A stretch of 19,180 nucleotides of DNA from RGIG6178 sp045118975 (GCA_045118975.1 JBGVCT010000004.1:1-19180); one strand, 5' to 3'; numbered from the stretch's first letter, positions 8,420 to 17,576 are shown. The notes: generated from the letters alone by a model not told the origin. Made by a program: numbers and translations.

Positions 8420-11400
8420 TTATAATTGATTTATTTGTTCTTTTAATTTATTAAGTTCTTCTTCCCTTTTTAGCCACCAATCAGTAGACCAAATTCTATA
8501 TATCTTCCAACCTCTATTCTCTAAATAGTATTGTCTACATATATCATTTCTTATCTTACTAGGACCAGAATGATACAATGCCCCATCACACTCTATACCA
8601 AGTAAGTAATTGTTTTTCTCCTTATCATAAATACCAAGATCTATACTGAAACTACCAACCTTTATTTGAGTTCTCACTTCATATTTTTCTTTATCAATAA
8701 ATGACTCTAAAACATCATATACTTCTTGTTCAAAACCAGAATCAAATCTTATTTCCTCTTTTTGAAGTGGAGTATCTACTAAAGAATTTAATAATACTTC
8801 TACCTTAGAATTATCTCCCTTATTTAAAGCATCTACATATTGTAAATATTTCTTAAAATAAGTTGGTCCTAAATTATCTTCATTAATAGTTAAATCATCT
8901 CCCATAAATGACTTAACAATATAAATCTTTCTTTTAGCTCTTGAAATAGCAACATTAAGTCTATTCTCTCCATATTGTCTTTGGATTTCTCCTAAATTGC
9001 TACCAATTCTACCATTACCATCTTTAGAATAAGCAATAGAGAAAATAATAATATCTCTTTCATCACCTTGAACACCCTCAAGATTCTTAACAAATATAGA
9101 TTCATCTTCTCCAGTTTTTGGATTAACTCTTTCTTTCTCTGCCATATAAATACTTGCTACATCAGCATCATCTTTTAGTTTTTCATCTAACATCTTTAAG
9201 ATTTCATTTCTTTGATTAACATTTAAAGTAACAATTCCTATAGTCTCATTATCTTTTCTATTAACCAATATATTCTTAATAAGATCTACAACTACATTTA
9301 CCTCTTCCATATTAGTAGACTTTTGCTTATCCCACTTACCATCTATATTAATAGTCTCAATTGGTAATTCCTTATTTTGATCAAACTTAGTAGCAAATAT
9401 TAATTCATTATTATAGAAAGCATAGTTAGAGAAATTAATAAGTTCTTTATAATTACATCTATAATGATACTTTAAAGTACTCTCTCTATACTTATTACTA
9501 GCTACAGCATAATCAAGCAAGCTCTTCTCCTTAGTAGCACTCTCTTGTAATATCTCCTCTTCTACCTCATCATCTTCATAACGAGTTTCAAAGAATAAAC
9601 TTGGTCTTAATTGCTTAGAGTCACCACATACTACTACTGACTTACTTCTAGCAATACTTGGAACTGCCTTCTCTATAAATAATTGACTCGCTTCATCAAA
9701 AATTACTTTATCAAATATTTCACTTTGCAATGGAATAAGTGTAGATACTACATCTGGGGTCATAATCCAAACTGGATACATAATCCTTAAAATATCAAAA
9801 TACTCATCAATTATTACTTTTATAGGTTTCTTTCTAGACTTATTACATTCACCAATTAGCTTTTGATACTTAACACTTAACTCATTATTTTGATGTATAG
9901 CTTCTTTTATATCTGCCGCTACTTTTCTAGCAATAAAGCTAATAGAGTCATCTTTTTTACTATCCATTAAAGTAAATATATTATCTTTTTTACCCTCATA
10001 TCTTCTAGTGTGCTCTTCTATATGTTCTAAATCGATATCCTTAATAGCTAACTTAGCTAAATAAATCTTATAGTTATCTAATATCTCACTTGCCTCTTTA
10101 TTATCTCTTAAAAGTAATTTTACTAAAGTTGCAACAACATGATCTTTTAATGATACGTGATCAAACACTGAAAAATCATGTAACTCTTCATTTAATAAAT
10201 CCCTTAATGATTCATTATATTCTGTCTTTCTTTTGAATAACTTCATAAGGAAATTAGGTTCCTTTTGATCAATATGAAGTAAGTTATATGCTCTTATATT
10301 TTTAATATAATTATTCTTTATAGTTAAAATCGCATTTAGTTCTTTCTTCAAGTTATATACACTAGAATCACTAATCTCTAATCCATACTTTGTATAAAAC
10401 TCCTTTTGCATCTCTTTACTTACTTTTCTAAAACTAAAGAATAATTCAGAATCTATAAACTCATTTAAATATCTTTCAAACTCATAATAATCTTTATGTT
10501 TCTTAAAAAATATTTTATTCTCTTCTAGATATGACATCTCTCTATCTTTATTATCTATAACCTCTTTAAAATTAAGACCATGATACAAAGAAGACAAATA
10601 TTGATCATACTTTTCACATTTACTATAAAAGTCTTCAATTCTATGCTCTTGATTAAAATCTATAGTTTTTCTTTTCATTTCCTCAGTAATTTCCATGATA
10701 GTATCATTAGTCTTTTTAATGTCCTCATAGAATTTATTTTTCTCTGTTTTTTCATCATGAACAAGAAGCGCAAATGGAGATAATCTACCAAGTCTATTAT
10801 AGATTACATCAGTAGCGGTTTTCTTTTCAGAACACACTAAAACCTTTTTACCTTGAAGTAATAAATTAGCTACTATGTTAGAAATAACTTGTGACTTACC
10901 CGTTCCAGGTGGACCTTGAATAATATGGTTTCCATCAAGTGATTGAGATAATGTTTGCTTTTGGCTATAATCTAGAGTAGTAATATATTTTATATTCTTT
11001 TCTTCTACTAAAACATCTTCTTTTTCAAAAGATATAGAGTCATAATCATTATTATAAAAATTCTCTAACATATTATTTGTCTCATTAGAATCTCTTAAAG
11101 ATAAAATATCATCATATAGCTTAGTATTAGAAACAGGAAAAATTCCAAGTATTGCATGTTTATGAACATTAAACTCATTATCAAAAGTCGTAATACTTCT
11201 TTTATATTCTTCTTTTTTCATTTCTTTCATTACTTCAAATGTTGGAGTATCGCTATGAACAATCTTAACTCCAATCTTTTTAAGTAATTCATATACTTTA
11301 GCTATTGTATTTTCTTCATCTATTTCAAAATCAAGAGTCTCTTTATATTTAATCTCATTCTCTACTAGATATGTCATTACAAAAACCGGATTCAAAACAA

Positions 11401-11974
11401 GAGAATCTTGGCTCTCTAAAATAATCCCTGCAGGAGTAAGATGAATAAAAATCTTCTTTAAAAATAAAGGAGCTCTAACATATGATTCATCATTAAACTT
11501 TCCATAAACAAAAGGATATCCAAGATATAAATCATTTTTACCAGATTCCTTAATTCTTTCTATATTAAGATTTATTAGTTTTTCAAATTCAGAAACTGTA
11601 CCACTATACTTTTTAGCATACTTATCTGCTAATTTTCTAATATCACTATCTTTACTTGCTTTAACCAATAATTCATAATCGCTTTTAGTAATCTTGATAT
11701 ATTTAGTAATATCTTCATAATCTACTTCTTTTTTATTTCCTTTAACAAATAACTCATATATTTCTTTTGCTCCAAACTTACAAACAAAAGAAAATTCCTT
11801 TGCATTACCATAAAAGAATTCTTCAAAAGATTTAAGAGATGTATCCTTTATATATTCAGCTAAATCAACCCCATACTTAGTACCAGGATTAAAATAGATA
11901 GTCCTACTTCTTTTGCTTATAGAAATTAGTCTTTTTGAATAATTTTCTAAAATAGTATCATATGAATTTTGCAT
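8420..11974 (-). CDS. SF1 (AAA_11/AAA_12) helicase fused to a C-terminal Vsr/DUF559-like nuclease, defence-type
   Basis: A predicted ATP-driven nucleic-acid motor fused to an endonuclease. Of 1184 residues, the N-terminus (about 5-30) resembles the start of DUF4011 proteins. Then follow Walker A GPPGTGKS (354-361), a long charged, partly coiled-coil insertion (about 400-740), motif II DEAS (760-763), motif III GDSKQLRP (784-791), YHYRC (836-840), EGVQGDERD (966-974) and motif VI NVAISRAKR (1007-1015), matching Upf1-like SF1 helicases. The last ~100 residues form a PD-(D/E)xK fold of Vsr/MTES_1575 type with SIDLGIY (D1112) and IECDGALYH (E1128). The start is ATG 11974, preceded by AAAGGTGA; an in-frame TTG at 12001 has no such site. 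It is a single-gene unit divergent from a HIRAN-like gene. Domain calls are firm; a role in phage or plasmid defence is inference. Confidence 0.88.
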   Translation of the reverse strand: MQNSYDTILENYSKRLISISKRSRTIYFNPGTKYGVDLAEYIKDTSLKSFEEFFYGNAKEFSFVCKFGAKEIYELFVKGNKKEVDYEDITKYIKITKSDYELLVKASKDSDIRKLADKYAKKYSGTVSEFEKLINLNIERIKESGKNDLYLGYPFVYGKFNDESYVRAPLFLKKIFIHLTPAGIILESQDSLVLNPVFVMTYLVENEIKYKETLDFEIDEENTIAKVYELLKKIGVKIVHSDTPTFEVMKEMKKEEYKRSITTFDNEFNVHKHAILGIFPVSNTKLYDDILSLRDSNETNNMLENFYNNDYDSISFEKEDVLVEEKNIKYITTLDYSQKQTLSQSLDGNHIIQGPPGTGKSQVISNIVANLLLQGKKVLVCSEKKTATDVIYNRLGRLSPFALLVHDEKTEKNKFYEDIKKTNDTIMEITEEMKRKTIDFNQEHRIEDFYSKCEKYDQYLSSLYHGLNFKEVIDNKDREMSYLEENKIFFKKHKDYYEFERYLNEFIDSELFFSFRKVSKEMQKEFYTKYGLEISDSSVYNLKKELNAILTIKNNYIKNIRAYNLLHIDQKEPNFLMKLFKRKTEYNESLRDLLNEELHDFSVFDHVSLKDHVVATLVKLLLRDNKEASEILDNYKIYLAKLAIKDIDLEHIEEHTRRYEGKKDNIFTLMDSKKDDSISFIARKVAADIKEAIHQNNELSVKYQKLIGECNKSRKKPIKVIIDEYFDILRIMYPVWIMTPDVVSTLIPLQSEIFDKVIFDEASQLFIEKAVPSIARSKSVVVCGDSKQLRPSLFFETRYEDDEVEEEILQESATKEKSLLDYAVASNKYRESTLKYHYRCNYKELINFSNYAFYNNELIFATKFDQNKELPIETINIDGKWDKQKSTNMEEVNVVVDLIKNILVNRKDNETIGIVTLNVNQRNEILKMLDEKLKDDADVASIYMAEKERVNPKTGEDESIFVKNLEGVQGDERDIIIFSIAYSKDGNGRIGSNLGEIQRQYGENRLNVAISRAKRKIYIVKSFMGDDLTINEDNLGPTYFKKYLQYVDALNKGDNSKVEVLLNSLVDTPLQKEEIRFDSGFEQEVYDVLESFIDKEKYEVRTQIKVGSFSIDLGIYDKEKNNYLLGIECDGALYHSGPSKIRNDICRQYYLENRGWKIYRIWSTDWWLKREEELNKLKEQINQL

Positions 11975-12032
11975 AACATCACCTTTGTTATTGTAACACA
12001 ATTATGATATTATTTTAATAGGTGATGCAAAA
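11975..12032. promoter_or_regulatory. Compact divergent promoter region of the helicase-nuclease / small-protein pair
   Basis: Only 58 bases separate the two start codons. On the plus strand TTGTTA (11985-11990) and TATTAT (12008-12013) are 17 bases apart. On the minus strand TACAAT (11995-11990) has TTAAAA (12018-12013) at 17 bases. The two candidate promoters overlap face to face, which would make transcription mutually exclusive or jointly controlled. Predicted leaders are very short (about 10-13 bases), so these assignments are tentative. Confidence 0.35.
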
Positions 12033-12536
12033 ATGAGTAAACATCCTACATATAAATTTGAAGTAAAAGGATATTCTAGTGAAGATGTTCAAAATATTTA
12101 TAGATATTTAGATTTAGGAACCCAAGTATATATAAATGAAAATCTAGAAATTTATGACTCACAAAGACACTTTCTAGGTAATATAACTCAAAAAGCTATA
12201 AAAGAGGCTAAACTAGATTTATTAATAAAATATCCAAAATATTTCAGTGCACATATAACTAGTTTTACATATAGCAAAAGTAATTATCTAGTAGCTCATA
12301 TAGCCATTTCAATAAAAGATAACTATGCCTATTTCTTTTTCAAAAATCATCCTGAAATGGAAGATATCTTATTTGACTTTCATAGTCTAATAGAGCCAGA
12401 CACTTTAATATATACTAACTATGGTCCAGCAACCTTCCTATCTGCATATAAAGATGAAAATACTAAATACTTTATCGTAGATATTCCCCTAGTTGGTGTA
12501 AAAAGCATCTATGATATATACAGCATAGAAATATAA
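12033..12536 (+). CDS. Small protein of unknown function, HIRAN-like N-terminal half
   Basis: 167 residues, no signal peptide or membrane segment, not assigned to a known protein. Residues 7-95 fit the outline of a HIRAN domain: VKG strand, LGTQVYI, a YDSQ..FLGNI segment, then KYFSAHITSFTY and a closing strand. HIRAN domains bind DNA 3' ends or damaged DNA and are often fused to helicases or nucleases. The YD and LGNI positions match, but the usual EPxN before YD is absent, so this is suggestive only. Residues 96-167 are rich in aromatic residues and unrecognised. The start has AGGTGA eight bases upstream. It diverges from the helicase-nuclease gene with a shared promoter region, so it may be that protein's partner or regulator. 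Confidence 0.6.
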   Translation: MSKHPTYKFEVKGYSSEDVQNIYRYLDLGTQVYINENLEIYDSQRHFLGNITQKAIKEAKLDLLIKYPKYFSAHITSFTYSKSNYLVAHIAISIKDNYAYFFFKNHPEMEDILFDFHSLIEPDTLIYTNYGPATFLSAYKDENTKYFIVDIPLVGVKSIYDIYSIEI

Positions 12537-12542
12537 ATAAAA

Positions 12543-12562
12543 AAGGGACATTATTGTCCCTT
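12543..12562. terminator. Bidirectional terminator between converging genes
   Basis: AAGGGACA (12543-12550) and TGTCCCTT (12555-12562) form a perfect 8-bp stem with a 4-base loop. On the minus strand it is followed by T4-A-TTT, giving a good terminator for the M20 peptidase gene; in the plus direction the T-tract is weaker. The TAA of the peptidase gene lies in the loop, so the stem's first half encodes its last residues. Confidence 0.85.
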
Positions 12563-13996
12563 ATATTCTTTTATAAAGTCTTTGTAAAATAAGACACATT
12601 CTCCAACATTGTTAATCTTAATATGTTCATTAGGATTATGAATTGATTTATATTGTTTACTATCTAAATCGATTGGAGCAAATCTTAATATAGTATCTGA
12701 TACTTCCCATAATCTTCTAGCATCTGTTCCTGCCGTTAAAAGGAATGGTGATACGATTACATCTGGGAAGTTTTTATTTAATACTTTTTTCACTAGTTTA
12801 TAGTTTTCCATATCACTATTTGATGGAGTGCAATAATCAACTAGATCAGCACTCACTTCAATACTATATTTCTTAGCTATTTTATTAAACTCTACAAGTT
12901 CCTTTTCTAGAGTCTCTTTCCTTACACATCTAAAATAAGCAATAGCCTCTACTTCCTTATTATCATTAGTATTTATCTTAGTAAATGACATAGTCGTAGA
13001 TAACATAGCTTCAATTACTGGAGATACTCTAGGTAATATAAATAAAATCAATCCTCTAAATATTTTAAAGTTAGAAAATAAGATTCTTAAAGCATATGGC
13101 ATGTATGGAGCATGATTAATAAATAATTCTTCGACTTCTTTTGAAAAACTCTTTTTGAATATCTTAGATTTTTTTACATCTTTTATAAAATAAGACATTC
13201 TTTCAACTGGATTATCTTTAACAGGATTTAATCCAGTATGTCCACTTACAAGAGGCTTAGAAACACATTTGAAACTATGTCTACCCTTTTCATGGACTGC
13301 GATCATAGCACTCTTATTTTTAACTCCAGGCATTTGTTTTTCTACAATTGCCCCACCCTCATCTAAAATAACATCAAAATGAATATTATTTTCAAGCCAA
13401 TAATCTTTTGCAAGTACTATTCCAGGGCCTCCAACTTCCTCACTATTAGATGAAGCTATATAAACATTAAATCCATCAAACTCATAATTTTCTTCTAATA
13501 ACTCCTCCAATGCTTGAAGTTCTGCAAATAAAGGCGTTTTAGTATCAATTGATCCTCTAGCATATATACTACCATCTTTAATTTGCGCCTCAAATGCTGG
13601 AAGTTCCCACTCTCCCTCATCTAAAACAACATCATGATGAGACATTAATAAAATATTCTTAGTAGCATTTTTACCTTCAACTTTATAAACTAGGCAACCA
13701 TCAAATATTTTTAATTCTCCCTTTTTGTGAAGTAATGGGAATTCTTGCTTTAATACATCTTGAAACTTAATAAATTCATCTTTATATTGATTATCTTCAC
13801 TATATACTGTTTTACATCTCAACATTTTTTGTAACTTACTAACATAAATATTTAATGTTTCTTCATTAACATTTTTTCTAGATTCATCAGAAACAGTTCT
13901 CTTATTTTTAGCAATTAAAGCATTGATTAGTATATAAGTTATAAATGCTGCGATAAGTGTGCATATAACTAATAAAACTATAATATACCAAGGCAT
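12551..13996 (-). CDS. Membrane-anchored M20 family metallopeptidase (PM20D1-like)
   Basis: A zinc-dependent exopeptidase or amidohydrolase of the ArgE/DapE/CPG2 group. The 481-residue product starts with a membrane anchor (about 4-29), placing the enzyme probably on the outer face. Metal-site residues are all present: H120 in MSHHDVV, bridging D151 in GSIDTKTP, E186/E187 in SSNSEEVGGPG, D212 in LDEGG and H453 in SIHNPNEH. The dimerisation (lid) domain occupies about 225-340. The pattern HHDVV...EEVGGPG...DEGG...VHEKG resembles the PM20D1 branch, whose known members act on N-acyl amino acids; the substrate here is unknown. The start has AAGGAGGT nine bases upstream, inside the end of the transporter gene; the genes are two bases apart, so they are co-transcribed and probably coupled. 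Confidence 0.9.
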   Translation of the reverse strand: MPWYIIVLLVICTLIAAFITYILINALIAKNKRTVSDESRKNVNEETLNIYVSKLQKMLRCKTVYSEDNQYKDEFIKFQDVLKQEFPLLHKKGELKIFDGCLVYKVEGKNATKNILLMSHHDVVLDEGEWELPAFEAQIKDGSIYARGSIDTKTPLFAELQALEELLEENYEFDGFNVYIASSNSEEVGGPGIVLAKDYWLENNIHFDVILDEGGAIVEKQMPGVKNKSAMIAVHEKGRHSFKCVSKPLVSGHTGLNPVKDNPVERMSYFIKDVKKSKIFKKSFSKEVEELFINHAPYMPYALRILFSNFKIFRGLILFILPRVSPVIEAMLSTTMSFTKINTNDNKEVEAIAYFRCVRKETLEKELVEFNKIAKKYSIEVSADLVDYCTPSNSDMENYKLVKKVLNKNFPDVIVSPFLLTAGTDARRLWEVSDTILRFAPIDLDSKQYKSIHNPNEHIKINNVGECVLFYKDFIKEYKGQ

Positions 13997-13998
13997 AA

Positions 13999-15393
13999 TT
14001 ATTTTACCTCCTTAGTTTTATTGTGTTCTTCAATAGTTTTAGTAACAGCTTTATCATTGTAAATCATAAAGAAGATAACAGAAATAATGCTAAATACACA
14101 AGCAAAGATACCAGTTAGTTTAACTCCAAGTAAACCAACAGTCTCTCCACTTGCTGCACCAATTGCAAGTACACTTGAAACAATCATCATAGCCAATGCA
14201 TAAGCTATTTTATCAATAAAAGTTTTAATAGCGCTAAATATACCTTCTCTTCTAACTCCACTAACAATAGTATCTTGTTGGATAATATCCGAAAGAATTG
14301 ATTGAGGTAAAATATTAATACAAGCAAATGGGAATGAAACAGTAAGTCCCATACCAATACCTAAAACAAGTTCATATCCAGGTACTAAAGCTGCTATATC
14401 ATTTGCAAAGAAGATAAATGTAAATACTGCTGCAAATACACATGATCCAATAAGTAAAGGTAATTTCTTATTGTACTTTTTTGATATCTTTACTATAAGC
14501 GGGAATAAAGCAATTGAAGTTGCTATTGCTATAGCCATTACTAAAAATGATTTAGATTCTTCAATATTTAATAACATAGTTATGTAATATAGCATTGAAG
14601 TTTGAAAGAATGCCATAGAAATATAACTAGCTAAATCTCCTAAACTAAAGATAACAAATGTCTTATTTCTTAATACAATACCAAATGATTTGAATATAGA
14701 ATCAGTTGGTTGAGATGTCTCTTTAATATAATCAGGTTCATGGAAAGCAAATGCAGAGATTAATAAGCATATACATCCAATAATAGCAAATATTATAAAT
14801 ACACTTCTCCATGCCCATATAGCATCCATTCCCATATTTTTAAAGAAACTAACAAATAGTGTAGTAGCATACATTACTGCACTTGAGCCCATAAAGAAAG
14901 CAGTACTAACTGCATAATATCCTACTCTCTCTTTTGGATCTGGAATAATTTCTGGAACTAGTGCACGATGTGGAATATAGAAAATTGTATATGATGTGTA
15001 ATATAAGACTAAAAATACACCAACCCATATTGCATTCCAAACACTTCCTGGATTAAATGGAGCCATAAATACTAAAAGCACACATAATGCATATGGAATT
15101 GCTCCTATCCTTAAAAATGGCATTCTTCTTCCATATTTAGATTTACATCTATCAGATAATTGAGCCACTATTGGATCACTTATAGCATCAAGTACTTTTC
15201 CAATTGCAGTAAGTAAAGCCATGATTGTTATAAATCCTAAGATTTTATTATCTGGTAATAGTGATAATATACCTGATTTACTAGTAGGTTGATAAAAATA
15301 TAATAAGTAGTTACCTATCATACCATTAAATAAACCCTTTGCTATATCTGCGGTAAAGAATCTGTATACTCTACCCTTAGATAGTTTCTTCAT
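13999..15393 (-). CDS. MFS transporter, GPH (MelB-like) cation symporter family
   Basis: A 464-residue, roughly 12-helix membrane protein. After helix I, the family signature DAISDPIVAQLSDR (69-82) followed by KYGRRMPFL is the hallmark of glycoside-pentoside-hexuronide:cation symporters. D69 and D73 align with the MelB cation-site aspartates D55 and D59, so Na+ or H+ coupling is likely. Many GPH proteins transport sugars, but the substrate cannot be told here. The only operon partner is an M20 peptidase, so a peptide or acyl-amino-acid related compound is also possible. The start ATG has AAGGGGAG six bases upstream. The gene is separated from the pyrophosphatase gene by a terminator and must have its own promoter, which I could not place confidently. 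Confidence 0.88.
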   Translation of the reverse strand: MKKLSKGRVYRFFTADIAKGLFNGMIGNYLLYFYQPTSKSGILSLLPDNKILGFITIMALLTAIGKVLDAISDPIVAQLSDRCKSKYGRRMPFLRIGAIPYALCVLLVFMAPFNPGSVWNAIWVGVFLVLYYTSYTIFYIPHRALVPEIIPDPKERVGYYAVSTAFFMGSSAVMYATTLFVSFFKNMGMDAIWAWRSVFIIFAIIGCICLLISAFAFHEPDYIKETSQPTDSIFKSFGIVLRNKTFVIFSLGDLASYISMAFFQTSMLYYITMLLNIEESKSFLVMAIAIATSIALFPLIVKISKKYNKKLPLLIGSCVFAAVFTFIFFANDIAALVPGYELVLGIGMGLTVSFPFACINILPQSILSDIIQQDTIVSGVRREGIFSAIKTFIDKIAYALAMMIVSSVLAIGAASGETVGLLGVKLTGIFACVFSIISVIFFMIYNDKAVTKTIEEHNKTKEVK

Positions 15394-15444
15394 TTACATC
15401 TCCCCTTTTTTAATAAAATATTTTCAATATATAATACTCTTTTA

Positions 15445-15471
15445 AAAAGGAACCACTCAATGATTCCTTTT
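15445..15471 (-). terminator. Rho-independent terminator of the pyrophosphatase gene
   Basis: AAAGGAACCA (15446-15455) and TGATTCCTTT (15461-15470) form a 10-bp stem with one G-U pair and a 5-base loop; one more A-T pair flanks it. On the minus strand it ends in TTTTT. It sits just after the stop codon of the pyrophosphatase gene. Confidence 0.85.
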
Positions 15472-15478
15472 GCTTTTT

Positions 15479-17554
15479 TTATTTAAATAAGAATTGTAAT
15501 AATGGAGTTATATTAGCTAAAATTGGCGCTATTATTAATGCAATTACTGACATAAGTTTAATTAATATGTCCATTGCAGGACCAGCAGTATCCTTAAATG
15601 GATCACCCACTGTATCTCCAGTAACAGCAGCTTTATGAGTATCACTACCCTTTCCTCCAAAGTTACCTTCTTCAACATACTTTTTAGCATTATCCCAAGC
15701 ACCACCTGAATTAGCCATAAATACAGCTAACATGATAGAACTTGCAAGACCACCAATAAGTAATCCTCCAAGACCTTGAGCACCAAATAAGAATCCTGCC
15801 CCAATTGGTGAAGCCACTGCAATAACAGCAGGTAAAATCATTTCTTTTAATGCTGCCTTAGTAGATATATCTACACACTTTGCATAGTCAGGTTTTGCTT
15901 TATCTTCCATTATTTCAGGTTTTTCCTTAAATTGTCTTCTTACTTCTTCAATCATCTTATTAGCAGCCTTACCAACTGATTTCATAGTAAGTGATGTAAA
16001 TAAGTATGGTAACATTGCTCCAATTAATAAACAAACAATTGTTCCAGGAGCAATGATGTTTATTCCATCCAAATTACTAGCAGAGGCAAAAGCAATGAAC
16101 ATAGCTAGAGCAGTAAATGTTGCTCCACCAATACAAAATCCTTTACCAACTGCTGCTGTTGTATTACCAACTGAATCTAATTTATCAGTAATCTTTCTAA
16201 TAGAAGAATCTTGCTTAGACATCTCAGCAATACCTCCTGCATTATCAGAAATAGGACCATATGCATCAACTGAAACTGTAATACCAACAGTAGATAACAT
16301 ACCAACTGCTGCTAGAGCTATACCATAATTACCATAGAATAAATAAGCAATAATAATACCAGCAACAAGAGCAATAATAGTTAATGCAGTAGATTGCATT
16401 CCACTACCAATACCAGCAATAATATTTGTTGCATGTCCTGTTCTAGATTGGCTTGCAATTTCTTTAACTTGTCCATAATCACTTGAAGTATATAACTCTG
16501 CAATATAACCAATTATAACTCCAACTATTAAACCTGCTGCAATAGCAAAGAAAGGCTTAATAGAATCCATAAATACTAAAGAAAATATTAATGATCCTAT
16601 CATAGTAAGACCACTAGATGCCCATGTAGCAACATTTAGCGCCATCTTAGGATTTTTCCATTCTTTTAAACCTACAAATGCTTGGCTAAGTACACAAGCA
16701 ATAATACCAACTGCAGCGATTAAAAGCGGGAATATAGTACCAATACTTGGAGTAGCTACACCATTGATAGTTAAAACTACACCAATAGAAATAGCAGAAA
16801 CAATAGAACCAATATATGATTCACATAAATCACTACCCATACCCGCAATATCACCAACATTATCACCAACATTATCAGCAATAACCGCAGGGTTTCTAGG
16901 ATCATCTTCAGGGATGCCTGCTTCTACCTTACCAACTAAGTCAGCGCCTACATCAGCAGCTTTAGTATAAATACCTCCACCAACTCTAGCAAATAAAGCA
17001 ATAAATGAAGCTCCTAAACTATATCCTGTGATAACATGAGCTGCAGTAGCAAACTCTTTTGTAGCAAACACAAATATCATAAATATAGTTGTTAACCCTA
17101 ACATACTAAATCCAACTACACTAAGACCTAAAACACTACCACCATTGAATGCTACTTTCAAAGCTGCACTCATTCCCTTTTCTTTAGCAGCAAAAGCTAC
17201 TCTAGAATTAGATTTAGTAGCAGCAACCATACCAACATAACCCGCAAGAGCACTAAGTGTTGCTCCACATATAAATGCTAAACTAGCTTGCCATCCAATA
17301 CCTTCAGCATTCTTTAATGATGGTACAAAACCAAGACAAGCAAGTAAAATAGCTACTATTGCAACAAAAAGTGCAATAATCTTATACTCTCTTTTTAAGA
17401 AAGCCATAGCACCTTCATGAATGTAAGAAGATATTTCTTCCATTCTTTTATCAGATACTATTAATCTTTTATTTCTTCTATATAAAACAAATGCATACAA
17501 TATAGAAATAACTGCAGCAGCAATTGCTATATATAAATAATTAATATATTCCAT
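15479..17554 (-). CDS. hppA: K+-dependent membrane-bound pyrophosphatase, probably Na+-pumping
   Basis: Hydrolyses cytoplasmic pyrophosphate and uses the energy to export Na+ and/or H+. The 691-residue, about 16-helix protein has the catalytic stretch GGIYTKAADVGADLVGK (including D201, D205, K209), then EDDPRNPAVIADNVGDNVGD. GNTTAAVGKG with Ala467 marks the K+-dependent class. GSDLCESY carries Glu245, placed as in the Thermotoga maritima Na+-pump (E246) rather than shifted as in plant H+-pumps. TGDTVGDPFKDTAGPA near the C-terminus is intact. The start is ATG 17554 with GGAGG eight bases upstream; an in-frame ATG at 17578 lies upstream of that site and is unlikely. It is a single-gene unit. 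Pyrophosphatase identity is certain; Na+ rather than dual Na+/H+ pumping is inferred. Confidence 0.96.
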   Translation of the reverse strand: MEYINYLYIAIAAAVISILYAFVLYRRNKRLIVSDKRMEEISSYIHEGAMAFLKREYKIIALFVAIVAILLACLGFVPSLKNAEGIGWQASLAFICGATLSALAGYVGMVAATKSNSRVAFAAKEKGMSAALKVAFNGGSVLGLSVVGFSMLGLTTIFMIFVFATKEFATAAHVITGYSLGASFIALFARVGGGIYTKAADVGADLVGKVEAGIPEDDPRNPAVIADNVGDNVGDIAGMGSDLCESYIGSIVSAISIGVVLTINGVATPSIGTIFPLLIAAVGIIACVLSQAFVGLKEWKNPKMALNVATWASSGLTMIGSLIFSLVFMDSIKPFFAIAAGLIVGVIIGYIAELYTSSDYGQVKEIASQSRTGHATNIIAGIGSGMQSTALTIIALVAGIIIAYLFYGNYGIALAAVGMLSTVGITVSVDAYGPISDNAGGIAEMSKQDSSIRKITDKLDSVGNTTAAVGKGFCIGGATFTALAMFIAFASASNLDGINIIAPGTIVCLLIGAMLPYLFTSLTMKSVGKAANKMIEEVRRQFKEKPEIMEDKAKPDYAKCVDISTKAALKEMILPAVIAVASPIGAGFLFGAQGLGGLLIGGLASSIMLAVFMANSGGAWDNAKKYVEEGNFGGKGSDTHKAAVTGDTVGDPFKDTAGPAMDILIKLMSVIALIIAPILANITPLLQFLFK

Positions 17555-17576
17555 ACAAAAAACCTCCAACAAACAC

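Noticed and set aside
11975..12001. Longer N-terminus for the helicase starting at a TTG (12001)
   Set aside because: The extra nine codons cover the ribosome binding site AAAGGTGA of the ATG at 11974, and TTG has no such site of its own.
16053..16970. Plus-strand open frames rich in Ala, Pro and Thr opposite the pyrophosphatase gene
   Set aside because: They mirror the membrane-helix codons of the pyrophosphatase on the opposite strand and have no supporting start signals.
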